Shown piece after piece: positions 9,526-17,713 of a stretch of DNA of 64,000 nt. Made by a program: the position numbers and the translations under genes. Origin of the DNA: Lentzea alba (lineage in GTDB: Bacteria > Actinomycetota > Actinomycetes > Mycobacteriales > Pseudonocardiaceae); NCBI RefSeq assembly GCF_011067745.1, contig NZ_JAAMPJ010000002.1, positions 620,001-684,000 of the forward strand, read 5' to 3'. Positions within the stretch are counted from its first letter, which is position 1. Every line of letters starts with the position of its first letter. The notes beneath the pieces were generated by a model. That model was not told the origin of the DNA, did no database searches, and saw nothing but the letters and a program-made list of their open reading frames with translations.

Positions 9526-10416
9526 TCAGTCCTCAAGAGTGGTGCGAACGTCGTTGGCCGCGTCGGGCTTGAGCAGCCCGGAGTGTTCGGCCCGGTCGGC
9601 GGTGCGGCGGGCGAGCACGCGGTAGCTGGGCAGGGTCTCCGGTGCCTGCTCGGCGAGCACGTCGAGGTGCTTGCGCAAGGTACCCGTGTCGCCGCGGGCG
9701 ACCGGACCGGTGAGGGCACGGTCACCGTGGCGCAGCGCGTTGTCGAGCGCCGCGGACAGCAGCGGGCCGAGCAGCCGTTCCGCGTTGGGGACACCGGCGT
9801 TCGTGAGCAGGTCCGCGGCGTCGCGGACCAGCGTGATCAGGTGGTTCGCGCCGTGTGCCAGGGCCGCGTGGTAGAGCGGGCGGACGGCTTCGGGGACCCG
9901 GACCGGTTCGGCGTCCATCTCCACGACCAGCGCCTCGCCGACGCTCCAGGCCACCTCGTCGCCGTCCGCGGCGGTGACGCCGACGCACGCGGCGCTCATC
10001 CGCTGGAGGTCCTCCGGACGGCCGGTGAACGTCATGACGGGGTGCAGCGCGAGCGTGAGGGCACCGAGCTGAGCAGCGGGTTCGAGGACCTTGACGCCCT
10101 GCGCGCCGCTGGTGTGCACGATGATCTGCCCCGCGCGCAGCGAGTCCGTGGCGATCAGGCCCTTGACCAGGCCCGCGAGCTCGTCGTCCGGCACGGCCAG
10201 CAACACCAGGTCGGCTCGCTGGGCGACCTCGGTGGGGTCCTCGATCGGAACGCCGGGCAGCAGCTCGTCCGCACGGTTGCGGGAGGCCTGGGAGACGGCG
10301 GTCGTGCCGACCACCACGTGGCCCGTCCTGGCCAGCGCGGCGCCCAGCACCGAGCCGACCCGACCTGCCGAGATGACACCGACGGCGAGCCTGGCCGGAC
10401 GTGGGGTCGCGTCCAT
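9526..10416 (-). CDS. Rossmann-like and DUF2520 domain dehydrogenase-like protein
   Basis: The 296-residue protein has an N-terminal NAD(P)-binding domain (VGVISAGRVGSVLGAALARTGH, a G-x-x-G-x-x-G loop) and a C-terminal all-helical DUF2520 domain, the layout of 6-phosphogluconate-dehydrogenase-like reductases. The same gene precedes panC in mycobacteria. Its tight coupling to panC-panD-coaX suggests a role in pantothenate synthesis; ketopantoate reduction is the obvious open step, since no panE is visible here. That is inference only: the sequence shows the fold and the position, not the substrate. Confidence 0.85.
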   Translation of the reverse strand: MDATPRPARLAVGVISAGRVGSVLGAALARTGHVVVGTTAVSQASRNRADELLPGVPIEDPTEVAQRADLVLLAVPDDELAGLVKGLIATDSLRAGQIIVHTSGAQGVKVLEPAAQLGALTLALHPVMTFTGRPEDLQRMSAACVGVTAADGDEVAWSVGEALVVEMDAEPVRVPEAVRPLYHAALAHGANHLITLVRDAADLLTNAGVPNAERLLGPLLSAALDNALRHGDRALTGPVARGDTGTLRKHLDVLAEQAPETLPSYRVLARRTADRAEHSGLLKPDAANDVRTTLED

Positions 10417-10518
10417 GCGACTAACTCCTTCAGACGTTCCAGTCCCTAGTGCGGGTACCAGACGACGCCGCCGAGGGTAATCCCGCGCGGATTTGCCCGT
10501 GCCTGGTCGTGACAGGAC

Positions 10519-11664
10519 TCACCGGCGGGCGGCGGCCCTGGCGGCGTGCAGCGTGTCGAGCAGCACGCCGTGGCGGTGTTCGGCGCTCTGTCCCGCCGTG
10601 CCCTGTTCGATGCGGTGCCGCAGGAAGGCGAGCTCGGTGACCGCGATCTGGTAGCTCCGCACGGCCTTGGCCGACTCGTCACCGGACTTGCGCTTGACCG
10701 CTCTGAGCCAGTTCTTGCGGCCGTTGAGGCTGGCCAGCAGGGCCACCTCGCTGTTGGCGATCCACCGGTTCTGCGCCATCGCGGCGAGCTGCCCGGCGAC
10801 GATCCGCTGTTCCCGCCGCCGCTGCCACACCACGATCGCGACGGCGCCCGCGAACACCGGCACCATGATCAGGAAGTACAGGTTGATGAAGTCCGAGCCG
10901 GTGCCGACGGTGGTGGAGAAGTTCCACAGCGAGTGCAGGCCGACCGCGGTGAGGTACCCGCCGATCGGCGCGATGACGCGGGTCACGGCGTTGCTGGAGG
11001 TGGCCGCGATGCCGACGCCGATGCCGGTCATGGCCGTGAACAGCGGATGCGCGAACGGCGACAGCACCCCGCGCAGGACGAACAGCGCGATCACGCCGCC
11101 GCTCATGTCGCCGAGCCCGTTCTCCAGGAAGACCCGGCCGAAGTACCAGATGTTCTCGGTGAACGCGAAGCCCGCGGCAGTGATGCCCGCGTAGACCATG
11201 CCGTCCACGACGCCGTCGAACTCGTGCCTGCGCCGCACGAACACCGCGATGAGGAACGCCGCCTTCGTGGCCTCCTCGACGATCGGAGCACCGACCACGG
11301 CGGTGAACGTCGTGCCGTCGTTGTAGAGCAGGTCTCCGAGCACGCGGCTCGTCTGGTTGAACGCGAGCGAGCTGATCGTCGCCCCGCAGGAGCCCCACAC
11401 GAACGCGAAGAGCAGCATCTTCGCCGGTTCCGGCTCCCACCGGTCGATCCACAGGAACGCGCTCACCACGAACGCGACGGGAATCAGCGCGGCCGCGGCA
11501 CCGACCAGCAACGGCTCGATGCCGATGCTCGACGTGCCCAGTGCGAACAGCACGAGCCCGGCCGCGGCGAGCGCGATCAGCGCCACGACCGGGAACAGGA
11601 CGGTCCAGCGGCGTTGCTCGATGCGCTTCTTCGTCGGCGTCGGCGTGAGGTCGGCGTCGGTCAC
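10519..11664 (-). CDS. PrsW-family intramembrane protease
   Basis: This polytopic membrane protein of about 381 residues has the conserved PrsW motifs: PIVEEATKAAFL with the paired glutamates, FAFTENIWYFG, and later SPFAHPLFTAMTG and GLHSLWN with the putative catalytic histidines. Characterised PrsW proteins cleave membrane-bound anti-sigma factors; the target here is unknown. The N-terminal 30 residues are cytosolic and basic, and the C-terminal 90 residues are soluble and basic. The GTG at 11664 is chosen because the longer frame runs into the divergent methyltransferase gene only 15 bases away. Confidence 0.85.
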   Translation of the reverse strand: MTDADLTPTPTKKRIEQRRWTVLFPVVALIALAAAGLVLFALGTSSIGIEPLLVGAAAALIPVAFVVSAFLWIDRWEPEPAKMLLFAFVWGSCGATISSLAFNQTSRVLGDLLYNDGTTFTAVVGAPIVEEATKAAFLIAVFVRRRHEFDGVVDGMVYAGITAAGFAFTENIWYFGRVFLENGLGDMSGGVIALFVLRGVLSPFAHPLFTAMTGIGVGIAATSSNAVTRVIAPIGGYLTAVGLHSLWNFSTTVGTGSDFINLYFLIMVPVFAGAVAIVVWQRRREQRIVAGQLAAMAQNRWIANSEVALLASLNGRKNWLRAVKRKSGDESAKAVRSYQIAVTELAFLRHRIEQGTAGQSAEHRHGVLLDTLHAARAAARR

Positions 11665-11679
11665 GGGAAATGACCTTAG

Positions 11680-12609
11680 ATGCACACTTGTCCGGTGTTC
11701 GACTGGGAAGCCGCTTGGCACGCCGCCCTGTACGGCCCTGATGGCTTCTTCGCCCGCGGTGAGAAGCCTTCTTCGCACTTCCGGACCTCGCCACTGGTGG
11801 GGCCGGAGCTGGCCGAGGCGTTGCTGGAGCTGTTGTCGCGGGTGGACGCCGCGCTGGGATTTCCCCCGGTCGTGGACTTCGTGGACGTCGGCGCCGGCGG
11901 TGGTGAGCTGGCCTTCGCGGTGCGTTCGCTGGCCACCGGGTCGCTGGCCTCCCGGTTGCGGGTGACCGCTGTCGAGCTCGGGCCTCCAGTCTCACTGCCT
12001 GGGGTTCGGTGGACGACCTCGGTGCCGTCTTGCGTCGGGTTGCTGGTCGGGCACGAGTGGCTCGACTCGATCCCTTGCCCGGTGGTGACCGGGCCTTCTT
12101 CTGACCCGTGGATCACCCGGTGGTGGCCTTCTTTGGCGGACGGCGCCCAGGCCGAGGTGGGGGCTCCTCGGGATGCGGCCTGGGCGGCGGCGGTCTCGTC
12201 GGTGCGCGGAGCGGCTCTTGCGATCGACTACGGGCACCTGGTGTCGTCGCGGCGGTTCACCCTCACCGGGTATCGCGCCGGGCGTCAGGTGCCGCCGGTG
12301 TTCGACGGGTCTTGTGACATCACCGCGCACGTGGCTTTCGACGCGTGTGCCGCGGCTGCCGGCGGGGACTGGGTGCTGGTGTCGCAGCGGGATGCGCTCG
12401 CCGCTTTGGGTGTGGCGGGAGACGTTTCCGGGTCCGGTTGGGACTGGCTGGAGTCTGCCGCTCGGGCCGGCCGGGTCGCCGAACTTCGGGATCCGTCCGG
12501 GCTGGGGTCGTTCGGCTGGTTGCTGCACGGGAACGGGGTGGAGGTCTCGGAGTTGCTGCCCGTGCTGCCGCCCTGGCGTCCGAATCCCGCCAGCTTTTCG
12601 GGGGTCTGA
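11680..12609 (+). CDS. MidA/NDUFAF7-family SAM-dependent methyltransferase
   Basis: The 309-residue protein has the MidA fold signature: an N-terminal AWHAALYGPDGFFARGE segment, the SAM site VDVGAGGGELAFAV, the acidic VTAVELGP and the family motif VGHEWLDSIPC. In mitochondria NDUFAF7 dimethylates an arginine of the NuoD-like 49-kDa subunit of complex I. Here a NuoD paralogue is encoded 470 bases downstream on the same strand, which makes that protein the obvious candidate substrate (inference). A GTG at 11695 (MFDWEAAW) matches usual family starts better than the ATG at 11680; neither has a clear ribosome site. Confidence 0.85.
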   Translation: MHTCPVFDWEAAWHAALYGPDGFFARGEKPSSHFRTSPLVGPELAEALLELLSRVDAALGFPPVVDFVDVGAGGGELAFAVRSLATGSLASRLRVTAVELGPPVSLPGVRWTTSVPSCVGLLVGHEWLDSIPCPVVTGPSSDPWITRWWPSLADGAQAEVGAPRDAAWAAAVSSVRGAALAIDYGHLVSSRRFTLTGYRAGRQVPPVFDGSCDITAHVAFDACAAAAGGDWVLVSQRDALAALGVAGDVSGSGWDWLESAARAGRVAELRDPSGLGSFGWLLHGNGVEVSELLPVLPPWRPNPASFSGV

Positions 12610-12626
12610 CGACGATCGTTGCCGGT

Positions 12627-13049
12627 ATGCGAATCCACAACGTGTCGCCTGCCGAGGCCTTCTCCGACGCCGGCCGGGAGTACCGCGCTTCTGAGCCCGG
12701 TGCACCTGTGCGGTGCTGCCTGCGGAAGTCGCTGCCGGACGAGCCGGTCTGGCTGATGCGCTACTCGCCGTCGAACGGCAAGGGCCCTTACTCCGAGGTC
12801 GGCCCGATCTTCGTGCACGTGGACTGCCCGGACGAGCCTTCGTTGGATCGTCTCCCTGTCGAATTGTTGAACAATCCCCGGATCCTACGTTCCTACAACG
12901 CCGCAGGTCAGATCCACGACGGCGAGGTGGTGGAGCCCGGATCGTTCGATCGTGCAATCGAAGAATCGTTCAACAACCCCACAATCGAGTCACTCCAGGT
13001 CCGCAGCCTGTCGCACGGTTGCTTCTACTTCGGCATCACGAGGGCCTGA
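12627..13049 (+). CDS. DUF1203 family protein
   Basis: The 140-residue protein begins MRIHNVSPAEAFSDAGREY and contains the family pattern CCLRKSLPDEPVWLMRYSP followed by YSEVGPIFVHVDC, where cysteines and a histidine are conserved. No biochemical function is established for the family as far as I know. It starts 17 bases after the MidA-type gene and ends 33 bases before the NuoD-like gene, so the three are probably one transcript. The ATG at 12627 follows the preceding stop; a longer frame would overlap that gene. Confidence 0.8.
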   Translation: MRIHNVSPAEAFSDAGREYRASEPGAPVRCCLRKSLPDEPVWLMRYSPSNGKGPYSEVGPIFVHVDCPDEPSLDRLPVELLNNPRILRSYNAAGQIHDGEVVEPGSFDRAIEESFNNPTIESLQVRSLSHGCFYFGITRA

Positions 13050-13082
13050 GCCTCGTCCGGGGACGCGTGAAACCATGCTCCG

Positions 13083-14168
13083 GTGAGCGAGCAGATCACC
13101 GTCGGCGTAGGCGCAGGCGCCCAGTACCTGGGCGTGGACCGCGTGATCGACCTGGGCCCACTGCACCCGTCGGCCCACGGCGCCTACCGCCTGCGCCTCA
13201 CCGTCACCCCGGACCTGACGATCACCGCAGCCGAGCCCCTCGTAGGCCACCTGCACCGCGGCGCCGAGAAGCTGTTCGAGGTCCGCGACTACCGCCAGGT
13301 CCTCACGCTCGCCAACCGCCACGACTGGCTTTCCGCGTTCTGCAACGAACTCGCCGTGGCCCTGGCCGTCGAACGCATGACGGGCATGGACGTCCCGGCC
13401 CGCGCACAGTGGCTGCGGGCACTGCTGTGTGAGCTCAACCGACTAATGGCACACATGGTCTTCCTGACCCCGTTGTGCCCCAACGCCGCCGTGTACCGCG
13501 AGGGCGTGCAGGCGTTGATGGAGGAGGCCTCGGGCGGCCGCATCCACTTCATGTTCAACCGGATCGGCGGCCTGCGCGAGGACGTCCCAGCCGGCTGGAC
13601 CGGGCGGGTCGCCGACTTCCTGTCCACTGTGGACTCTGTACGGTTCGAGATCGACTTCGCGAAGCTCGAAGGCCTCGGCGTGCTGGGGTACGACGACGCG
13701 TTGCAGTACGGCGTCACCGGACCGATCGGGCGCGCCAGCGGCGTGGACTTCGACCTGCGACGCGACGACCCGTTGCCCGCCTACAAGCAGCTCGACATCA
13801 CACCGGTGCTGAGGACCGAGGGCGATGCCGCAGCGCGCGTGCGGTGCCTTCTGGGTGAGGTGGAGCTGTCCAAGGCGTTGGCGCGCCAATGCTTGGAGCA
13901 GTTGCCGTCAGGGCCGGTGAACGTCCGGCTGCCCAAGGCGATCAAGGCTCCCGAGGGCTCGGTCTACACGCGCGTCGAGGCGCCACTCGGCACCTCGGGC
14001 GTGCACCTGTCGTCGCGCGGCGAGAAAACTCCGTGGCGGTTGAAGCTGCGAACGCCGTCGTTCAACAACGTCCAGGCGCTCTCCGCACTGTTGCCGGGCA
14101 CGAAGGTGGACGACCTGCCGACCGTGCTGAGCTCGTTCGCCGTGATCGTCGGCGACATCGACAAGTAA
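13083..14168 (+). CDS. Stand-alone NuoD-like NADH dehydrogenase subunit D paralogue
   Basis: The 361-residue protein is homologous to complex I subunit NuoD. It keeps the GPLHPSAHG motif (H28 and H32) and the HLHRGAEKLFE motif (R59), then LTLANRHDWLSAFCNELA, where the quinone-contacting tyrosine of the DYVS motif in true NuoD is a tryptophan (W82). There are no other nuo genes nearby. A second NuoD in this synteny block is, to my recollection, also annotated in Streptomyces. Its role is unknown; it could be an accessory or hydrogenase-like subunit or a specialised quinone-site variant. A GTG start at 13083 is used. Confidence 0.88.
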   Translation: MSEQITVGVGAGAQYLGVDRVIDLGPLHPSAHGAYRLRLTVTPDLTITAAEPLVGHLHRGAEKLFEVRDYRQVLTLANRHDWLSAFCNELAVALAVERMTGMDVPARAQWLRALLCELNRLMAHMVFLTPLCPNAAVYREGVQALMEEASGGRIHFMFNRIGGLREDVPAGWTGRVADFLSTVDSVRFEIDFAKLEGLGVLGYDDALQYGVTGPIGRASGVDFDLRRDDPLPAYKQLDITPVLRTEGDAAARVRCLLGEVELSKALARQCLEQLPSGPVNVRLPKAIKAPEGSVYTRVEAPLGTSGVHLSSRGEKTPWRLKLRTPSFNNVQALSALLPGTKVDDLPTVLSSFAVIVGDIDK

Positions 14169-14361
14169 CCACCCCTGCTCGGCCTGCCGCACGCGGAGCC
14201 CCATCGTGCGCTCCAAACGAACGAAAGCTCCCCGCGTGCACTCACCGAGAGCGCGCCCGGCGGGGACGGCGCGTCGCCCGCCGAGACACGCCAGCAACTC
14301 GCTGACAAAGCCGCTTCCACTGCCACGGCGCGTCACGCCCCGACACGCCGCCACCGAAACG

Positions 14362-14410
14362 CACGCAGGGAGCTTCCGTTCACTCAGACCGCACGAAAGC
14401 GCCCCGCGTG
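14362..14410. terminator. Terminator-like hairpin, repeat copy 3
   Basis: Arms 14362-14379 and 14393-14410 pair at 15 of 18 positions. A more degenerate fourth copy with the same outer arms lies at 14190-14238, right after the NuoD-like gene. Confidence 0.6.
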
Positions 14411-14546
14411 CCACCAACGCGCAGGCGCGGAGCCAGTCGTCGCGGCAACGAAGCACACCACCCCACCGAGACACGCAAGCAACTCGCTGACGGAGCCGCT
14501 TCCACTGCCACAGCGCGTCACACCCCGACACACCGCCACCGAAACG

Positions 14547-14595
14547 CACGCGGGGAGCTTCCGTTCGCTCAGACCGCACGAAAGGACCCCGCGTG
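14547..14595. terminator. Terminator-like hairpin, repeat copy 2
   Basis: Arms 14547-14564 and 14578-14595 pair at 15 of 18 positions; the outer CACGCGGGG / CCCCGCGTG pairs are intact. Confidence 0.6.
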
Positions 14596-14738
14596 CCATC
14601 AACGCGCAGGCGCGGAGCCAGTCGTCGCGGCAGCGACGGCGACGTGCATCACCCCCGCCGAGAGACGCCAGCAGCTCGCTGACGGAGCCGCTTCCGCTGC
14701 CACGGCGCGTCGCACCCCGACACGCCGCCACCGAAACG

Positions 14739-14787
14739 CACGCGGGGAGCTTTCGTTCGCTCTGACCGCACGAAAGGGCCCCGCGTG
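14739..14787. terminator. Terminator-like hairpin downstream of the DUF6779 gene, copy 1
   Basis: Arms CACGCGGGGAGCTTTCGT (14739-14756) and its near complement (14770-14787) pair at 16 of 18 positions around a 13-base loop. It lies 23 bases past the stop codon. There is no U run, as is common for actinomycete terminators. Confidence 0.7.
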
Positions 14788-14809
14788 CCATCAGCGGGGA
14801 GGCGCCGGG

Positions 14810-16327
14810 CTAGTCGTCTCGGCGGCGACGGCGGCGAGGTGCGTCGCCTCCGCCCAGGGATGCCAGGAGCTCGCTCACGGACTTGCCGTCCGCGTGCGCG
14901 CCCGCCGGGTCTTCCGGGGCCGCGCGGCGGCCGGTCGAGACCGCGGGCAGGCGGGTGGACGAGTCCTCGGCCACGCGACGGCCGGCTACTGGCGGTTCGT
15001 CCGCGGCGGAACGGCGGCCGGTGGACACCGCCGGCAGGCGAGCCGACGACTGCTCGGCGGCGCGGCGGCCCGAAGGCGGCAGCGACACCAGTGAGTCTTC
15101 CGGCGCGTCGTCGGCACGCCGGCGGCCGCGGGAGCCGGAGGAGCTGGGAGTGTCCGTGCTGCCGGGCTTCAACGTCTCCCACGAACCGCTGTCCTGGACC
15201 GGAGCGGCCGGAGCGGCCGGGGTGGCCGGACGGTCGTCGGCGCGTCGGCGGCCGCTGCTCGGCTTCGCGCGCGACTCCAGTGCGGCCGGGTTGATCATCT
15301 CGGTGCGCTCGGCGACGCGGGGGCGTGCCTCGGGCTTGCGGGTCTCCACGGCCTTGGCCACGGCGGCGGGTGCCTTGGGGGGCTCTGCCGGACGCGCCGG
15401 CGCCTCGGTGCGGTTCGGCTGCGGGCGCGGCACTCGCTCGGTCCGTTGGACCTGCGCTTGCACGGGCTGCGGCTGCACCGGCGGGGCCTTGACCGTCGGC
15501 GGCTGGGCGGGCGGGGCGGGGACGCCGAGACGGGCGGCCACTCCACCTGCTGGCCTGGGCTGGGGGCGGGCCGGTTCCTGCTTCGGGGTCTTCACGGGGT
15601 CGCGGCGCACCACGGCCGGCTGCGGGCGCGGCGAGTTCCTGGTCGGCTCCGGGCGCGCGGGCTCGGGCCTGGCCGGCTCACGGCGCGGCGGCTGCACCTT
15701 GGCGTCGTGCGCGACGCGCTCGATCAGTTCGGTGCGCTCGGACGGCTTCTCCATCGACGACATCGAGGACGTCACCGACGCGGTGATCGCGGGTTTGGCG
15801 TTGATGATGCGGTTCTCGGGCAGCGAGGACAGCCGGGACGCCTCGGAGGCCAGCGAGCGCAGGCGGGTGGACTCCGCGCGCAGCGCCACGCGTTCGACCA
15901 GGACGTCGCCGCCCAGCAACGCCTGGAGGTTGTCGCGCAGGGCGTGCAGATCGGCGCGCAGGGCCTCGATGTCCGCGCGCGACTCCTCCTCGATGCGCTT
16001 GCGCGTCTCGGACTCGATCTCGAGCTCGTACTCGCGGCGAGCGGCCACCTCGCGTTCGAGCTCCAGTTCGTAGACGGACTGGAGGTCGGCCACCTCGTCG
16101 TCGCGCTCAGTGACCTGTCTGCGGTATCTGGCGGCGAGGAAGGCACCGACCAGGGCCGCCCACAACGCGGCCACCACGGCCAGGCGCAGCATGCGGGCGC
16201 TGTCGCTCGCAACGAGCACTGCCGCGGCTATGAGAGCGAGGACCAGTGCCGCTACTAACAGCAACCGCCCGGAGCCACGACCGTGATCTTCCTGCTCGTC
16301 GTCGATCGACGCGCGTCGCCCGGTCAT
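14810..16327 (-). CDS. DUF6779-type membrane protein with coiled coil and Pro/Arg-rich tail
   Basis: The protein of about 505 residues has two N-terminal membrane spans (LLLVAALVLALIAAAVLVA and LRLAVVAALWAALVGAFLAA). A highly charged coiled coil of about 100 residues follows (ERDDEVADLQSVYELELERE onward), then a long Pro/Ala/Arg-rich, probably disordered region and a basic end, RRRRRRDD. It corresponds in position to Rv3604c of M. tuberculosis. The topology suggests a membrane-tethered cytoplasmic scaffold; the function is unknown. The tail contains internal near-repeats (SSARLPAVSTGRR and SSTRLPAVSTGRR). A GTG six bases upstream of the ATG is an alternative start. Its 3' end has been copied downstream as tandem repeats. 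Confidence 0.8.
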   Translation of the reverse strand: MTGRRASIDDEQEDHGRGSGRLLLVAALVLALIAAAVLVASDSARMLRLAVVAALWAALVGAFLAARYRRQVTERDDEVADLQSVYELELEREVAARREYELEIESETRKRIEEESRADIEALRADLHALRDNLQALLGGDVLVERVALRAESTRLRSLASEASRLSSLPENRIINAKPAITASVTSSMSSMEKPSERTELIERVAHDAKVQPPRREPARPEPARPEPTRNSPRPQPAVVRRDPVKTPKQEPARPQPRPAGGVAARLGVPAPPAQPPTVKAPPVQPQPVQAQVQRTERVPRPQPNRTEAPARPAEPPKAPAAVAKAVETRKPEARPRVAERTEMINPAALESRAKPSSGRRRADDRPATPAAPAAPVQDSGSWETLKPGSTDTPSSSGSRGRRRADDAPEDSLVSLPPSGRRAAEQSSARLPAVSTGRRSAADEPPVAGRRVAEDSSTRLPAVSTGRRAAPEDPAGAHADGKSVSELLASLGGGDAPRRRRRRDD

Positions 16328-16377
16328 GCGCACTACGGTACCGCGTAGTTATGCGACCGAGACCTACGGCCGGGTAT

Positions 16378-16830
16378 CTAATCGGTCCCGGAATTCTCTT
16401 TGGGCGTTTTGCAGCAGTGCTCCAGCCACAGCGCCGCAGCCGTCAGAACAGCGGCCGAAACCATCCCGACCACGGCCGCGAACAGGTCGTTCCCGGCAGC
16501 GGGGAACGAGTCGCGCACCGGGATCGTGTAGATCAGCAACCCGGCCCAGGCACCGAACATCAGCGCGCCCAGCACCGAGGAAGCCTTCGCCAACGCCACC
16601 GCGCGGGCCGCGGTGAGCGGCTGCACCGGCCGCGCTCCCGGACGGCGCTGGATCCTGGCCCGCAACGAGAACGCGAGCACGGCCTCCACGAGCGCGATCA
16701 CCAAGAGCGTCGACCCTGCCAGCTGAGGCAACGGCGGCAACGAGTCGTACGCGAGTCGCAGCAGCAGATGAGCCAGGAGCCCGCCGACGATCGCGACGGC
16801 CGCCAGATCGCGGGGGCTGGTGAACTTCAC
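16378..16830 (-). CDS. DUF3180 family small membrane protein
   Basis: The 150-residue protein has about four hydrophobic segments (LAAVAIVGGLLAHLLL, STLLVIALVEAVLAFSL, ALAKASSVLGALMFGAWAGLLIY and LFAAVVGMVSAAVLTAAALW), as expected for DUF3180. It always seems to follow folK in actinobacteria, and it does so here with a GTGA overlap (16827-16830). No function is established. Translational coupling suggests expression together with the folate genes. Confidence 0.85.
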   Translation of the reverse strand: MKFTSPRDLAAVAIVGGLLAHLLLRLAYDSLPPLPQLAGSTLLVIALVEAVLAFSLRARIQRRPGARPVQPLTAARAVALAKASSVLGALMFGAWAGLLIYTIPVRDSFPAAGNDLFAAVVGMVSAAVLTAAALWLEHCCKTPKENSGTD

Positions 16831-17324
16831 GAGTCCATCCAACCCGAATTCAGCACGAGATCGTCGCGCCGCCGCACGCCTTCCGACGAGAACGGCAGTG
16901 CGGCAACGGGTCCGTGGCCAGCGAGCACCGCGTCCGGTTCGACGTCGAGCCACGGGATGAGGACCGTCGCGCGCTCAAACGCCCCAGGATGCGGCAGAAG
17001 CAGCTCCGGGTGGTCCGAGGTCACTCCGTCCACCGAAACCACGTCCACGTCCAACGTGCGCGGTCCCCAGCGCTGCTCGCGCACGCGCCCGGCGGCGTTC
17101 TCCAACGCCTGACCGCGCCGCAGCCAGCCCCACTCGTCGACGTCGTCCGCGTTCACGATCACGATGGCGTTCAAGAAGTCCGGCTGGTCCTCCACGCCCC
17201 ACGCCGCCGTTTCGTACACGGGCGACACCGCGACGACCAACGGCCGCAAGCCGTCCACGACGGACTGCAGGAAGGCGAACCGGTCGCCGAGGTTCGAGCC
17301 GATCGACAGGACCGCGCGGGTCAC
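16827..17324 (-). CDS. folK: 2-amino-4-hydroxy-6-hydroxymethyldihydropteridine pyrophosphokinase
   Basis: FolK transfers pyrophosphate from ATP to the pterin alcohol, the step before dihydropteroate synthesis. The 165-residue protein has the HPPK landmarks [35 protein letters not shown] and the signature [16 protein letters not shown], with the metal-binding Asp-x-Asp. The GTG at 17324 overlaps the folB stop (GTGA), and its own stop overlaps the next start. Confidence 0.95.
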   Translation of the reverse strand: MTRAVLSIGSNLGDRFAFLQSVVDGLRPLVVAVSPVYETAAWGVEDQPDFLNAIVIVNADDVDEWGWLRRGQALENAAGRVREQRWGPRTLDVDVVSVDGVTSDHPELLLPHPGAFERATVLIPWLDVEPDAVLAGHGPVAALPFSSEGVRRRDDLVLNSGWMDS

Positions 17325-17713
17325 CGGGCTTCCTTGGGCAGTGGTGCGGCGAGCCTGCGCGACCGGCGGATCGTGACCGACACGTCGTCGAACGTCAGCG
17401 GGATCGGCGCGGACGGCTTGTGCACCGTCACCTCGACCGCGTGCAGCCGCGTGTCCGTCATGGCCGCGTCGGCGATGCGCCCGGCGACCGTCTCGATGAG
17501 ATCGCACGGTTCGCCGCCGATGATCGCGGCGGCCATCTCGGCGAGCTCGCCGTAGTGGTAGGTCTCCTTGAGATCGTCCGTCCTGGACGCCGAGCTGAGG
17601 TCCAGCCACAGCGTGACGTCGACGACGAACTCCTGGCCGTCCCGCTTCTCGTGCTCGAAGACGCCGTGGTTGCCGCGCACCCGCAGGCCCGTCAACGCGA
17701 TCCGATCAGCCAT
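17321..17713 (-). CDS. folB: Dihydroneopterin aldolase
   Basis: FolB cleaves dihydroneopterin to the hydroxymethyl pterin used by FolK. The 130-residue length is normal. Family motifs are [26 protein letters not shown] near the start, with the glutamate of the active site, and [13 protein letters not shown] near the end, with the catalytic lysine. The ATG at 17713 lies inside the end of folP (8-base overlap), and the stop overlaps the folK start. Confidence 0.95.
   Translation of the reverse strand: MADRIALTGLRVRGNHGVFEHEKRDGQEFVVDVTLWLDLSSASRTDDLKETYHYGELAEMAAAIIGGEPCDLIETVAGRIADAAMTDTRLHAVEVTVHKPSAPIPLTFDDVSVTIRRSRRLAAPLPKEAR

Larger units (their letters stand above)
14190..14880. repeat. 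Tandem repeat of about 190 bp copied from the neighbouring gene's 3' end and terminator
   Basis: This gene-free stretch between two convergent genes is built of related units. The phase marker corresponding to SELLA in the DUF6779 gene lies at 14867 inside that gene and recurs at 14672, 14480 and 14295, a spacing of 195, 192 and 185 bases. Read on the minus strand, the nearest copy still gives SVSELLASLGGGDARRRRCRDD, like the gene's own C-terminus, but the stop codon TAG is TGG. Each unit ends in a GC-rich hairpin. No independent reading frame is convincing. Confidence 0.88.

Noticed and set aside
14190..14880. CRISPR-like array
   Set aside because: Units of about 190 bases with diverged copies of a gene end are not short identical repeats with unique spacers, and no cas genes are near.
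14206..15094. Long reading frames across the repeat region on both strands
   Set aside because: They run through the tandem repeats and the antisense of the DUF6779 gene, have arginine/proline-rich compositions typical of GC-driven open frames and match no family.
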